Source: Halichoerus grypus | Taxonomy: Eukaryota; Chordata; Mammalia; Carnivora; Phocidae | DNA: 64,000 nt | Reading direction: 5' to 3' | NCBI RefSeq assembly: GCF_964656455.1 | Contig: NC_135719.1 | Span: 8,101,163 to 8,165,162 of the forward strand | Part shown: positions 33,350 through 45,319 of the stretch, piece after piece | Layout: each line of letters opens with the position of its first letter | How positions within the stretch are numbered: the first letter of the stretch is position 1 | Notes under the pieces: model-generated | What the model saw: only the letters and a program-made list of their open reading frames with translations | Databases searched by the model: none | Told to the model about the DNA's origin: nothing | Made by a program: the position numbers and the translations under genes

Positions 33350-34420
33350 GAAAAATTAATTAGGGAATGAGTTTTAAGGGTGATATCATACAGTTTGTAA
33401 TGGGAAAGTCACTAAGAAGGTATTGTTTAGCATTGCAGAAGCTTTGAAGGAAATGCTTTCTAAGCAGAGGGAACTAGAAGAGCCTAGGCTCTGACATGGA
33501 AATCTTCTGAAAGTGTTGGACTGATTGCATGGATGTGGGGCATGAGAGAAAAGAAAATCAAAGATGGCTGCAAGTATCTTCACCTAAAGAGGAATGACTG
33601 AAATGAGGATATTGGGGTGTAGCAGGTTTAGGATGGGGGGAAGATGAGCACAGGTTAGGTTTGAGATGTGTTGGAAGTCTTAAATGGAGACATAGAAAGG
33701 TAGCTACAGGCATTTGGAGTTCATGAGAGAGGCTCATGTTGGAAATAATAATTTTGGGAGTCATTGTATATAAGTGTTGTTTAAAGCTATGAGACAGTAT
33801 GGGAACACCAGGGAAGCAAGGATGGAGTCCTGGATCACCCCCATACTAAGAGATTAGAGCAAAGAGAAGAAATCAATCAAGGCCACTGAGAAATGGCCAA
33901 TATAATGGGAAGAAAACCAAGAAAGTAGTGTTCTAGAAGCAAAGTGAAGGAGAAAAAGTTGTATGAATTGGGGAGAGGGGGATGACCAACTTAAGGAAAT
34001 ACTGCTGACAAATCAAGCAAATTTGAGGCCATTGGCATTAACAATGTAGAGTTCTCAGTGGCCTTGAGAAGCATGGTTTTGGCAGAGTGGTGGGAGCAGA
34101 TACCTGACTGAATTTAAGACATCTATTTTAAGAAATAATTAGAGGGGAGGAATTAGAGACAATGAATATAGGCAACTCCTTCAAAGAGAGTTACTGCTGT
34201 AGTGAAACATGGGAAGGCAGAGTGTAAACGCTAATTTGTGAGCAAATATGGTGGAGAAGTTCTCTTATGACTGTATCACTTTTCTCAGTGAGGTAGGCAT
34301 TGAGAATATAAGCTGAGAGTAATTCAGGGAGAAGGTGGTGGAGACAACTGTGAGTGGAACTGAGGAGGTTTGGGGAACCCGGGCATCACTCCCTGCACAC
34401 AGAGGCCCCCCCCCGCAATA
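33350..34420 (-). repeat. L2 LINE RT region, antisense, about 1.1 kb
   Basis: Reversed L2 landmarks in order: 'ggatgtggggcatgagag', 'ggaggtt...tttgagatgtgttgg', 'gggagtcattgtatataagtgttgtttaaagctatgag' (around 33756), 'gtggccttgagaagcatggttttggcagagtggtggg', 'tctcagtgaggtaggcattgag'. Small minus-strand frames here (for example 33386-33764) are decayed RT remnants or chance. Confidence 0.85.
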
Positions 34421-35790
34421 CTCATCAACGGAGTGTGAAAATACTCATGCAAAGCTGAGGTGACTAGTGGACTTGGGCACCCATTGACCTACCTGCTGAT
34501 GGTTTGGAGGCTGAAAGTTTTTGTATTGTGGTTAAATAGACTTCACAGCTGGCTGTGTTGTTTTGAGAACACTTTATGGAGGAGCAGGCCACTGGCAATC
34601 AATCAAAAGCAGAAGGCTGTAGTTCCAGGGACGTGTTTGAACAGATCCCTGGAGTCAGTGGCCGCAGGAAAATAAAAACCCTTCTTGCAGTGAAATGCCT
34701 CGGGCTTCAAGTGTTCTCATCTGCCCCGGGGCCCAAATTCCTCTGGTCTCCCCAAACCCCAGGAGACATTACAATACCATTCATTTTGGTTGTTGACTCT
34801 CCATGGATCCCCTGTGAAAGTAAAGCTAAATCCAAGGAAGATGCAATGCTCCCCCCCCCCCCACGCCCTGGCCTTAGTGTTCCTGCTAATTTGTCTCTGT
34901 TGCCCAAGTCTCTGCAATTTGTGGTGCTCTACAAGATAGAAATCCATAGGTGGACGGACAGGTAGATGACAAGGGAAACATCAGGCAGGCTATGCTGTTG
35001 AGCTGTAAGTGGGAGGAGAGGGGAGGGAGGACACTGACAGGCAGTGAAGAAGGAAGAGTGACAGAGAATGAATTCCCCCAGGGACAATCAGCACACTGTG
35101 AAAACACACTCCGGTGAAACAACAGCTCCGAGTTCTAAAGACAATTCTCAATTAAGTCCTCAGATGGTTTCCTGCTACGAGTTGATGAATTGGTTTATTC
35201 CCCATTGCTATCTGCAAAGTACCTTCAAACACCCACGTCTCCATCTGCTTCATTAATAAATTAACTTAAATCTGTAAAATTAGCAAAGAAACGGGGCAAA
35301 CGGCTCTGTGATGAGTGACCAGAATTCATTCTTGAGTAGCCTTCACAGAAGCCTAGACAGGAGTGCATGCTGAAGAGTCAAAAGGTTTTCAAGGATCAAA
35401 TTTGCAGTGAGTTTCCCTTGTTTCAGGACGTGAGATAGGAATAAAAGCCTAGGATTAGAGCAAAAAATAAGTTGATTGCATTGCCTTTCCTCGTCATGTT
35501 CAAAAGGTTGCCACTAGGACTCCAAAAGGACAATGGCCCCAAAGCAGCTTTGCATAGGGAGATGCAGTTTCACATGGAAATCCTTACTGAATAACCCTGA
35601 TCCAGTTTCTCCTTAATTTTATAAAGCTATGAAGGAGTGCAGATCAGGATGCGGGTATCTTTGCTCTCGTGTGGTCTGGGACTTGAGAGCAAGGACGTTT
35701 GAATGAGATTCAAAGCCAAGAGTCATGGGCATTGTCGGGGGACCTTGTCCTCTGCCTTCCACAGGAGGAGGATTTTGTCCCACTCACCAA
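34421..35790. other. Unassigned non-coding stretch
   Basis: About 1.4 kb with no recognised repeat, and a C-tract at 34852-34862. Frames of 129 codons (34576-34965) and fewer show no domain. 35190-35300 is AT-rich with homeodomain-type words (CATTAATAAATTAACTTAAA near 35251). Confidence 0.4.
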
Positions 35791-35799
35791 TAGGGAAGA

Positions 35800-36280
35800 G
35801 TGGTTGGTTTTGTTGGCTCTGCCAAGTGGAATAAAATGAAAAAGGAGAAGCGACTGCAGGATTTGCCAAAAACGAGCTTTTTGGTGACCTTAGCAAGAGA
35901 CAATTTTATGGAGTGGTAGAAACTGAAGTCAGATGAGAGTGGATTGACAAGTAAGGGAGAGGGAGAATTGGAGACGGCCTGTCTAAACAACACTGGAGGA
36001 GTCTGGCGATTAAAACCAAGGAGAAATGAAGCCAGGGCTTGGATGGGGGAGAGCAACGGCCCTTGGGTGAAACAAGATCGCAACGAGATACCCAGGCTTG
36101 TTTGTATGCTGTTGGGAATAGTCCAGAAGAAAGACCAGGAGGAAGTGATGATGTGGGAGAGAGGGGTGGGGGATTGAGGGAGGAAATCTTTGAGAAGGTG
36201 AAAGGAGAGGAAATCCCTTCAGGAAGAGGCGGGACACTTAATGATGAAGGAGGAAGGAAGAACACGAGTGAGCGTAGTTC
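35800..36280 (-). repeat. L2 LINE RT region, antisense
   Basis: 'cttgtttgtatgctgttgggaatagtccagaagaaagaccaggaggaagtgatgatg' corresponds to the same part of L2 that follows the 34.2-kb fragment. 99-119-codon minus-strand frames at 35784-36265 overlap this remnant. Confidence 0.7.
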
Positions 36281-36289
36281 TTAGCCATC

Positions 36290-37560
36290 CCAGCTGCCTA
36301 CCAACTAAGACAAGGCAGAGCTGTCGGTACATTGGGGTAGCTATTTATGCCAGAGAGATATGTGTTGTTGATCCGAGCTTGAAGCATGCTTAATTCTGGG
36401 CATCTCTCATATTTACAGTCTTTCCATTTGTGACCCAAATTTTGTTTTTTTGAAAATGGGGAGGGGGTTGCAAAAAAAAAAAAAAATCATGTTCATGTGA
36501 TAAACTGTTTATTATAAACTCATCATTTCTTAGGGAAAAAAAATGTTGTATTTTGCATTTTTAAAGAAAGCAGCAACGGAATAGGGCAGGGAGAACATTA
36601 TCTCTAAAAGCTTATGCATCATCCTCTTAAAATGTTAATGTCCCATTTCCAGCTGAACAAATAAACCTCTACTACTTGGATGCAACTAGTTCTAATGAAT
36701 GTGAGTTCCAGGCTAGAAAATAAAGACTGCCCCCCCTCCTTTGGGTGGCAGCAAACATCTTTCACATGGAAAAAAAAAATGAAGTCATTATTTAAAAATT
36801 GCTCCATTAATGCATCACGAACAAAAGACAGTTCGCTTGAAAAGACCAAACAGCTTTTATTTTTGAGCACTTTATTTTCAATAGGATTATAAACAAGATC
36901 CTCATGAAACTCTTCAAACAGACAGAACACCAGGATGAAATACTGAGCTGCTTTGGCCCGCTCCTTGTCTACGAGAGCCCCGTTTTGTTTCTGGTTTCAT
37001 TTCCTTGATGCATTAGCAAGTTGTTTTGTCCCTGTGGTCCTGGGCATCAGTGCGGTTTTGGTGGGGGAAGTGGGAAGGGCATAAGGAGCTGTTCTCTCCT
37101 AGAGTTTACAAGAGAAAGGGGAGTTGGAGCAACTGGAGAAAGTTTCACCAACCCAGCGAAGAGAGACTTGAAGGCCAACATCTGGGACAACAGCAAAGAC
37201 ACACACTTGGGCGTCCTTCTGGGAGAAGGTGACTTGGAGGATTCAGTATTACATGGACAGTGAGGGTGAGCGTCCTTCTCTTTGCTCTGCCACCCTATGT
37301 CCTGATTTTGATTGAAGGAAACGTAGCAAGTGGAAAGTTATTGCTGAAACTGTTTTACATTTTTGGAGAATATATGTGATCATAAACACAAGCACACATA
37401 GATATACAGATTCACATAAATTGCATGGAGAGAGATCCCCTCCTGAAAAGACCTGCAGCCTAATTTTAAGACCTGTGGTTTGGAGAGAAGACTGGGGATT
37501 TTTCCATTATTGATATGGAGCCAGGCCAGCATGAGGCCAGACAGTCAATCATAATTTGTA
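36290..37560. other. Unassigned stretch with a candidate conserved part
   Basis: No repeat recognised except an A-tract at 36471-36486. 36490-36900 is AT-rich and single-copy-looking ('gtgataaactgtttattataaac', 'ctccattaatgcatcacg'). Frames of 103 codons (36619-36930) and 80 codons (37021-37263) are not recognisable. Confidence 0.35.
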
Positions 37561-40065
37561 GGTGCACAGGTGGCTAAGGGGAACGTACAGCGTTGCTCAG
37601 CTCAACCCCTGAGCCAAGGAAATATATGCTCTTTACCCTTAGGTCACAAACTTGCGCTTAGGGTAAAGGGGTCCCTTTCTCCCAAACTGCCTGTGTATAT
37701 CCACAAAGGAACACACAAGTATCTGAATGTGAATCAGCCCCATCCACATGTACCCACACGGCTTTCCCTCTTATTCCTTCTGTATTAGTCACTCCATTTT
37801 GGTTCATGCGCCTTTTTAGTAAACCCCTGCGACAAGGATAAGGCAATGGTGGTCCTTTGCCAATATTTCCTTAGGCAGAGGAAAGGTGTTCACAGGATAT
37901 ATGAACACAGATGTGTCATTCACCCAAGGCGCTAACAGCCACAGGCTGGCAAAACACATACTACCTGAGAAATGAGACAGACCACTGTGTTCCTTATGCC
38001 AGCTATTTATACAAGAGCCAAGAAAGATAAGCTTTCTAGTTATGACCACACAGTGATAACATAATGAATGCATTAACTGTCAAATTCAATCCAACAAATT
38101 GTCAGTTCAACTACTAAATAAGACTCAGTAAGGAAAATTAGTTAGTTGTTCTAACATATCCTCTAAAGATGTACTAAATCATTTCCATTCCTATAAATTT
38201 CTTTTTTTCATAAATTATATCCAGAGACTATTCATGTTGCATACAACCAAAGGACCTGGAGAATTAATGCAACTATTTTATATATGTTCCATCAGAGACA
38301 AATCTGCTTACAAAGAGGGAAGGGCAAATAAATCCCAGAAGCCATCTTGCTTTAATCCAACTGATTTGGTGTTCTTATCCCAAGATATTTGCTGGGGAAT
38401 TGAAGTAGTGCACAACCATATTTCAGCAGTGTACAACATGCACAACCATGCGGTGGCCTGGAAACTCCCCTTCATTTCTGAGGGCAGCGTGGCTTTCATT
38501 CAATTCAGCGGAGCAGACACAGAAGTGAGCAGGCTCAGAGAAGGTGCAGAAGAGATAGGCCTAAAACACATGGCCCTGTTGGAAGCAATTTATTCGGCAG
38601 AGCTTTGGAGCATACCTTGTCCAAAGAGTACTCTGAGTGGGAAATTTCTCAGCGAGAGGATTATAACAGTCTTGTAATAGCACAGGGGTGGGAAATTGGG
38701 CCCTGGGACCCTCTATCAACAATGTGGCAGTGATAGATTTTTCCTCCTGGAGCCCTATTCCCTGACTTGACCTGCATGATTACCATACACAGTCAGATCT
38801 GATGACTCGGCATGCTGGGGAGTGCCTCGGGGAGAACGAATTAGCGGACAAGCAAGTTTCTCCAAAATATTATTTTGTTGGCCTGCATAGTGCACCCAGT
38901 GATGGCTATTAGGTAACATGAGCACCAGCAATCTGTTGTGCTTTACTCCACTAATGAGGTCATAGCCCAGAGGGGCAGATGGACCTGTCCTACAAGAGGA
39001 CTTGTCCTAAAATTGACATTTCCCATTAAAGAAGGGGTGGGAGTAGGTTTTCTGTGTGACTTGGGGAAGCTTCTGGCCTGTGGATCTTTCACCTGTATGT
39101 GCAACTAGAAGCCACAAAGTTTAGGTCATGGCCTCAGGCAAGATCTTCTAGAAGGTTCTACCACACTTTCAGAGACTCCCAAGGACACTTACCTGGAGGT
39201 GGCATCTGGGTCAATCATGAACTTACCCATTCTCTCTGATGACACCTTTTTATGCCATTAAGTCTGCAAATGATGGCTCTGAGTCTATTTTCCACTCAGG
39301 ATTATCCATTCGTATGGTCAACATGTCTTGTTTCAGGCTGGGCTTCTCATGCATGAAATGCATTGTCTTTCCCTTTAAGGAGTTTACTGCCTCAGTGACC
39401 TTTATATTTGACAAAAAGGCTTTTTAATCCACCACGTTGCTGCTTTCCTAAGTGGTTTCTCCTCTGACTGGCATTATTGAATGGACTTTCCCTGTTGATG
39501 GGTGCTATTAAGACATGCTGTTTTTTGTATTGAATCAAAACTGTGCTCTTTTATTTGCCTTTATTCTATTTTTTTAAAGTTTGCATTAAGTGACAATGTG
39601 TGCACTCACACAGGAAAATCACATCAATATATATCAAGCATGACCACAGTATGTTAGCATTAAGTGAAGAATTCAGTTCATTTCTCCTGTTTACTCAGAT
39701 CCCAGATGGGAATAGTTTGGGGTTCAAAGGTAATAAGGATAAGTCCTCCAAAATTCCTCCTCGGACTCTGAGGACCAGGGATTGGATGCTGTATTATTTG
39801 GCTTCTAGATTACTCAAATGTTTTGGTGGGTGGGTACCTGCCATGAGGCCTTTGTTCCAAGCCTTCCTTTAACATAAAGAGGTCTGTTCTCAGATCCCCA
39901 AACAGAACAGAGAGAATACTAAAGGTGATTGTGCTTTCTGCTTGCGGTCCGTTACCACGGGCAACCGACATTCTGTAGAGGGGTTGTATGTTGTAAAGGG
40001 TGCTAACATCTTTTTAAAATTAGTTTAGTACAAACAATTAGTTGCAGTGCAAAACAGGATCTGTG
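37561..40065. other. Unassigned stretch, longest repeat-free run
   Basis: About 2.5 kb in which I recognise no repeat. A 147-codon plus-strand frame at 38234-38677 begins MLHTTKGPGE and ends SERIITVL. It has no domain I know, no nearby coding partner, and no visible splice or promoter context. It is either chance or an unrecognised exon. 38660-38960 looks single-copy. Confidence 0.35.
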
Positions 40066-40069
40066 TGGT

Positions 40070-40230
40070 CTGGCTGTCCCATTCACTCCTCGTGCGACTT
40101 TGAGCAAATCACTTCATTTCTCCATCATGACATATCTCATCAGCGAGCAGGAAGCTGAAGTAATGCGATCCATGTAAGAGAATGTTGTAAAATTTAAAGC
40201 TCTGAGGTTATTTTTAATACTATCATTTAG
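40070..40230 (+). repeat. MIR SINE fragment, sense
   Basis: 'ctcctcgtgcgactttgagcaaatcacttcatttctcc' matches the MIR core. The tail is diverged. Confidence 0.65.
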
Positions 40231-40279
40231 ATCCCTCATCAGTTAGGAGGAAATAGATGATTTCTCAAAGGGGCTTCTC

Positions 40280-40505
40280 CTCGCTAACATTTGTTGACCC
40301 CCTCCTAAAGGCCAGGCCCTAGGCTAGGCCATGCGATGCTTGTTATTTATTTTTTCTGGACAATTGATGAATAGGCATTATTGTCTCCATTTTTACGTTG
40401 GGAAATCTTATGATCTAAGAGGGAAAGTGGTCACCCGTGGTCACACAGCTGGTAAGTGACAGAACTGGGACTGAGCACAGGTTGCTCTGATCTTAAAGTC
40501 TAAAG
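40280..40505 (-). repeat. MIR SINE, antisense
   Basis: 'gctaacatttgttgacccc', 'attattgtctccatttttacg' and 'tcacacagctggtaagtgacagaactgggact' follow the reversed MIR. Confidence 0.85.
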
Positions 40506-40509
40506 TTTC

Positions 40510-41700
40510 TTTATTTTTTGTCCCTTCCCCCCACTTTTAAGTATGAATGCCATGTCATCCAGACATGGAAACAGTTGTCTCTTGCCTCCCACTCCAGGCA
40601 TCTGTGCTGCTTCTGGATTTGATCCCTAGTGCTCAAGGAAGCATCGTCCCCTTCTTGCATGAGTTCAGAAGAATAAAAACCACCCTGTGACAGCATTAAG
40701 GACAATGCTGCCATAATGAAGGCACCACAATCAAAAGCAATGACAATATCAAAAAAATGATCACTATCAAACAACGAATTGTGACTAATTAGACTCTGAA
40801 TATGAAATCAAATGAAAATGCATGGAGGCTCAATTTTCCTTAGAGCTGACAGTCTGACCTTTTTAATAGTGGGAATGGAAATTATTTTTAATTAACACAA
40901 CTAATCATTTCCCGTCATTTTGAGGTAATTGGCTTTGTCTACAAAGAGGTGTTGGGGGGTACTGCCCCCCACCCCATGGCTGGTTGCGGCTGGCATGATT
41001 AACCCCAGGCAGCTTCGGAGCCATGGTCCACTCTGGCTTGGCGATTCTTCACCTCAGGATCAGCACCGGGAGAAGCTCATGGTTCCATTTGTGTCTTGTT
41101 TTTCCTTTCTTACTTGCGTGTTCTATATTTTTTTCTCTCTTTTTTTTTCAAAGACTAAATGGAACTATTTATTTCTAGTTCCCCTAATGTCCGTTTCCAG
41201 GGCTACATTTGTCATCAATGCTACCTCAACCTTGAGTGCACAGACAAGATATAAAGCAGCCTCTGTTCCTTCTCTTGTCTCCACTTGGGACCACCCTGTC
41301 CCCAGATGTTTATCCAGAGGACTGTACAGTGCTCTTTTGGTCTGTCCCTCCAAGAACCAAGGAGGAGCCAGCCCATAGGTTCCCCTCACTCGGAGTGCCA
41401 ACAAGGATGGCAAGCAACATTCTATCCTCTCTGCCCACGAGCATACTTGTGAGGGACCTGTAACACTAAAGTCCGGTGGGCTCTCCTGAACCCAAACACC
41501 CTCATTCCATCCCAGTTCTGAAATATCTGTCACAGAGAAATCAAGCTGGAACCATCTGCTTGGCCCTCTCTTACCCTTTTGCTCAGGTCCTGGGGTGAAC
41601 CTGAAGTGTTGTATGGGTACAGAACAAATATGGTCCTTTTCTGCTGGTACCAATTTACTCTTCTAGCATAGCATTGACATATTCTTAAAAATCAAAACTT
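40510..41700. other. Unassigned stretch with long overlapping antisense frames
   Basis: No repeat recognised. Frames of 149 codons (plus, 40929-41378) and 162 codons (minus, 41165-41653) overlap on opposite strands. Neither shows a domain I recognise, and opposing overlap is typical of chance frames in GC-richer DNA. 40785-40940 is AT-rich with homeodomain-type words. Confidence 0.35.
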
Positions 41701-41909
41701 GGGGCACCTGGGTAGCTCAGGTGGTTGAGCGTCTGACTGGTGGTTTCAGCTCAGGTCATGATCTCAGGGTCTTGGGATCGAGCCCTTCATCAGGCTCTGT
41801 GCTCAGTAGGAGGTTTGCTGGAGATTTCAATTTGTCCCTCTTCCTCTGTTCTTGCCCCTCTTTCACACATGCACTCTCTCCTGCTAAAATAAATAAATCC
41901 TTATGAAAA
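41701..41909 (+). mobile_element. CAN-SINE, sense
   Basis: Head GGGGCACCTGGGTAGCTCAG, 'gtcatgatctcagggtcttgggatcgagccc', tail AAAATAAATAAATCCTTATG. An imperfect TSD (AAAATCAAAACT before, AAAATAAAAACT after) flanks it. The 61-codon frame over it is an artefact. Confidence 0.95.
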
Positions 41910-42184
41910 AAATAAAAACTCTCCCTGCCCCCTGCCACCACTGTCACCAGGGCAATAAGAAATAATGGAATGGATAAATGGATCAAAAAGCACCATCCTA
42001 TCAGAGCTGTGTTTCCTACCTGATTCCAGGAAGGCCTTTGGCCTGGGGCAAGGTGTTGAAACTCCTGTCTTACCTGTCTTTACTTACTGCAATAACACAC
42101 CTACTTTCTTGGCCCAGAACTTTGGAGGTATGACCCTACCTTGCTCCTTCTGATCTTATGTACTTCGATTCATTTGTTTTGCTT

Positions 42185-43010
42185 AAATATTTATTTATTT
42201 TTAATTATTCAAGCAGGATATGAATATATGTCATTAAAAATTCAAACAATTTCAGACAAGTCAACTTTTCTTTATCTAATGAAAGAAAATTCCCCTTGAC
42301 CTCCTCTCATATCCCCTTTTAGGTAAACCATTACTTTCAATTCGGTGCATATTCTTCCTTATCTTTTTCTGTGCCTTTAGATGCATATATATTTGTAGGT
42401 AGAAGTAGGGAATTTTGTATATTTGTGTTCGCTTATGGGAGTGAAGATGTTCTGGAATTTTTTTTTTTTATAATATATCTGAAAGATTTTCCTACACCAC
42501 GACACATAAATCTAACTCATTTTTAAACTTCTACAATGTATTCAACCACAATTTTGATTTACCTATTTCCCCTATTTGGACATTTTGATTGTTTTTGAGG
42601 TGTTTTTTTTTTACTACAAGCAAGGCTGCAGCAAATGTCTTTATATACGTATCTTTGTGCACATGCACACATCTTTGAGCAAATATTTCTTGGCCCTATA
42701 CCAAAAGTGGAATTGATGAGTTAAGATTATTTATATTTTAAGTTTTAATAGATATTGCCAGATTGTTCTCCAAAATAGCTGAATAAGTAGATCTCCCTAC
42801 TAGCATTGTACAAGATTATCCACATCTTCACAGTCTTACTAACACTTGATGTTATCAAACATTCAAATTTTCAGTCAATCTAGTAGGCGAGAAGTGGTAT
42901 CTCCTTAATGCATTAATTTCATTTCCCTGGTGATTAATAACACTGAGCATATTTTCATCACTCCATGGCCATTTTGATTTCTTTTCCTATAAACTACTGA
43001 TATCCTTGGT
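42185..43010 (-). repeat. L1M LINE 3' region, antisense
   Basis: Reversed L1 landmarks: 'ctacaatgtattcaaccac', 'tatttggacattttgattg', 'agcaaggctgcagcaaatgtc', 'caaaagtggaattgatgag', 'tagtaggcgagaagtggtatctc'. Old copy. Confidence 0.85.
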
Positions 43011-43094
43011 CATACTTCTATGGGTTCCTTCTGATTGCTGACACCTGCCTCAACTGACCCAGTATCTGGTTGGCCCTAATCTCTAATTGACAAC

Positions 43095-43260
43095 ATGTAT
43101 AATAAGGGCATGAGCTTTGGAGTCAGTCATATCTAGATTCAAATCCCAGTTGTGCTATTCCTAGGGATGGTGCTACAGCAAGTAACCTATGTATGCTGAT
43201 CTCCTCCTTTCCTGTCTATAACGTGAGTACAATCACACCTACTATGCAAAGCGTGTTTGT
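43095..43260 (+). repeat. MIR SINE, sense
   Basis: 'gggcatgagctttggagtcagtcatatctagattcaaatcccag' is the MIR head and core. The 3' part is weaker. Confidence 0.8.
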
Positions 43261-43264
43261 GTAT

Positions 43265-43750
43265 ATGCACGCCTGTGTTTAGATGGAGATACATGTGAAA
43301 TGGCCAGTAGACCATTGTGATCGACCCAATGGAGTGATCAATTCTTCCCAGGTTTATTCTACATTCTGGCCGGGTTCGAAGTTTGGGCTCCTTGATTTTG
43401 TATTGACCCAAATCCCCAACAATGAGGGTAGCTGACTCACACACTCTAAATAAATCCCAGTGCTAAAGCTGATACAGTGTGGTCTGTGTGTAATTATTTA
43501 ATTTCCCTGCTTGGATTCTGAAACTGAGGGTTGGCTGACCTCTGAACTCACAATATTTTCATGTCTCTTCCCTCTATACATGCTCAATCCCACTGTGCTC
43601 TGCCGTATGAATGCCATGCTTTGTACCAGACTGTCATGTCTGACTGAATCCCCAGCCCTCCCCTGCACCATTGCTCTTTTATCGACCGAGCCAAGATTTG
43701 ACCCCTTTATTTTCAGATGCCTAAGCCCCTGCTCTTAACCAGTGCTAATA
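43265..43750. other. Unassigned non-coding stretch
   Basis: About 0.5 kb. Frames of 85 codons (43187-43444, minus) and 75 codons (43511-43738, plus) are not recognisable. Confidence 0.45.
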
Positions 43751-43754
43751 GCTC

Positions 43755-43880
43755 TCCAAATATCACTCCTGGATCTCTGACTTAATCTCTCTGAGCTTCA
43801 GCTTCCTTATCTGTCCACAGAACTAAGAATGCCAAGCCTGCACTACTACTGTGGGGATTTGGGGGAAATCATATATTTAA
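43755..43880 (+). repeat. MIR SINE fragment, sense
   Basis: 'gacttaatctctctgagcttcagcttccttatctgtcc' is the MIR 3' core. Confidence 0.75.
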
Positions 43881-43884
43881 CTCC

Positions 43885-44930
43885 ATGTCACCAGCCCTCC
43901 CTTGTCTTCTCATCTCACTCACAAATGGTCACAAAAATAGCTTTAACTTTCCTTTCCCTGTTTGTTTGATTATAATCCCTTTATATAGTAGATCCTTAGT
44001 ACATAGTGGGTTTCATTAAGATTCAGTGGACACTTCCTTTTCAGAAACACAACCAGAGGTAAAATGTTAAAATGGTGATGACTAATTCTGATGAAAATTG
44101 AAGTAATCTTTGCCAGCCATGGTCTCACGTTGTAGCTTTGGCTAAATGTGAAATGACCCATTAAAAATTAAAAATTAGTTACTGGGATTTGGGGAATAAG
44201 ATTTTATAGGGATTATTAATTTTCCAAAGAGATATATCCTAGGCTAGATGAGAAATTTCCCAGGTCGTGCTGGCTGGCCTTTTGCACGTCATTGCATCTT
44301 TGTCCATAAAAAAAGGGCAGTGCCACTGGCCAGAGGAAGGGAGGCTTAACTTTAAAAGATTAAAAAAAAAAAAAAAAAACAGGCTCCAAAGAGGTGGGTA
44401 AAAAAATGAAAGTGTTACCTGATATCCAGGAGCCAAGAGAGGTTGGCACCATTGTTTTGTAAAGGAATTGATGGCCTCCTATCCACCAGGAGGCAGTGTG
44501 ACCACTGTGGTCGGTCAGTTCTCCAAGAAAGCTGGTGGGAGGGATGGGCTGGGAGACAGGGCATGTCTCTATGGAAAGGCAACCAAACACTTCCTTCAGC
44601 TTCTACTCTGTGCTTCATCAGATGGGTATTGAGGCAGCTTAATCATCTCTCAACCAAATAGATTATTTGATTTTTCAAAAAAAAATTAATATTGCATTTT
44701 TTGCACTGAATTTTCCAGTTACTTTGATGGCTCCCCAACCAGGACAAAACAATGAAAAGGGTGGTCAAGAAAAATAGTGGATTTTGAGGAGTCTTACTTT
44801 GGTCAATTTTATGCAAGAGCGTAAAGACCTTCCTTTTCTACTCTGACTTCTTTTCCTCCTGAATTAATTTTCTGATTTAATTTGATCCTGGAGTTGCCTG
44901 TCAGATAAATGTTTGTTGACATGCAAGCTT
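43885..44930. other. Unassigned non-coding stretch
   Basis: About 1 kb with an A-tract at 44361-44380 and a CTCF-like word at 44483-44496. Frames of 65-76 codons on both strands near 44239-44661 are not recognisable. Confidence 0.45.
44483..44496 (+). promoter_or_regulatory. Candidate CTCF site
   Basis: CCACCAGGAGGCAG matches the CTCF core CCASYAGRKGGCRS at all but one position (A instead of G/T at K). It lies in non-repeat DNA. A single motif match has a high false-positive rate. Confidence 0.3.
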
Positions 44931-44940
44931 GAAAATGAGC

Positions 44941-45159
44941 TTATTGGGGATGCCTAGGGGTGGGGGCACAGTCAGTTAAGCATCCGACTCTTGGTTTCGG
45001 CTCACGTCGTGATCTCAGGGTTGTGAGATTGAGTCCCACCTTGGGCTCCATATTCAGCAGAGTCTGCCTGAGATTCTCTCTCCCTCTCCCTCTGCCCACC
45101 CCCCACAGCCCTCTCTCTCTGTCTTTCAAATAAATAAATAAAATCTTAAAAAAAAAAAA
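44941..45159 (+). mobile_element. CAN-SINE, sense, older copy
   Basis: Diverged head GGGGATGCCTAGGGGTGGGG, 'gtgatctcagggttgtgagattgag', CT-rich segment, tail AAATAAATAAATAAAATCTT then an A-tract. A 10-base TSD, GAAAATGAGC, lies at 44931-44940 and 45160-45169. Confidence 0.95.
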
Positions 45160-45247
45160 GAAAATGAGCCCCATTGGATCTCTGCTCCTCAGGACTCATA
45201 TTTTCCCCTTGCCTTCCTGTCTCACTCTCATGCTGTCCTAAAGACAG

Positions 45248-45280
45248 TTGTGTTGTGTGTGTGTGTGTCTCTGTGTGTAT

Positions 45281-45312
<32 letters not shown>
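45248..45312 (+). repeat. (GT)n microsatellite
   Basis: GT repeat with a few CT and AT interruptions. The 72-codon frame starting here is Val/Cys low-complexity at its N-terminus and is an artefact. Confidence 0.95.
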
Positions 45313-45319
45313 CTATGTT

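Noticed and set aside
36039..36265. Opposing 75-119-codon frames near 36 kb as genes
   Set aside because: They overlap a decayed antisense L2 RT region. No intact catalytic motif or homologous gene is visible.
40951..40975. GGGGGGTACTGCCCCCC hairpin as a terminator or RNA structure
   Set aside because: It is a short G/C-run inversion with no T-tract or gene context, and is likely to be chance.
44361..44380. A-tract as the end of a processed pseudogene
   Set aside because: No recognisable coding sequence precedes it and no flanking TSD was found.
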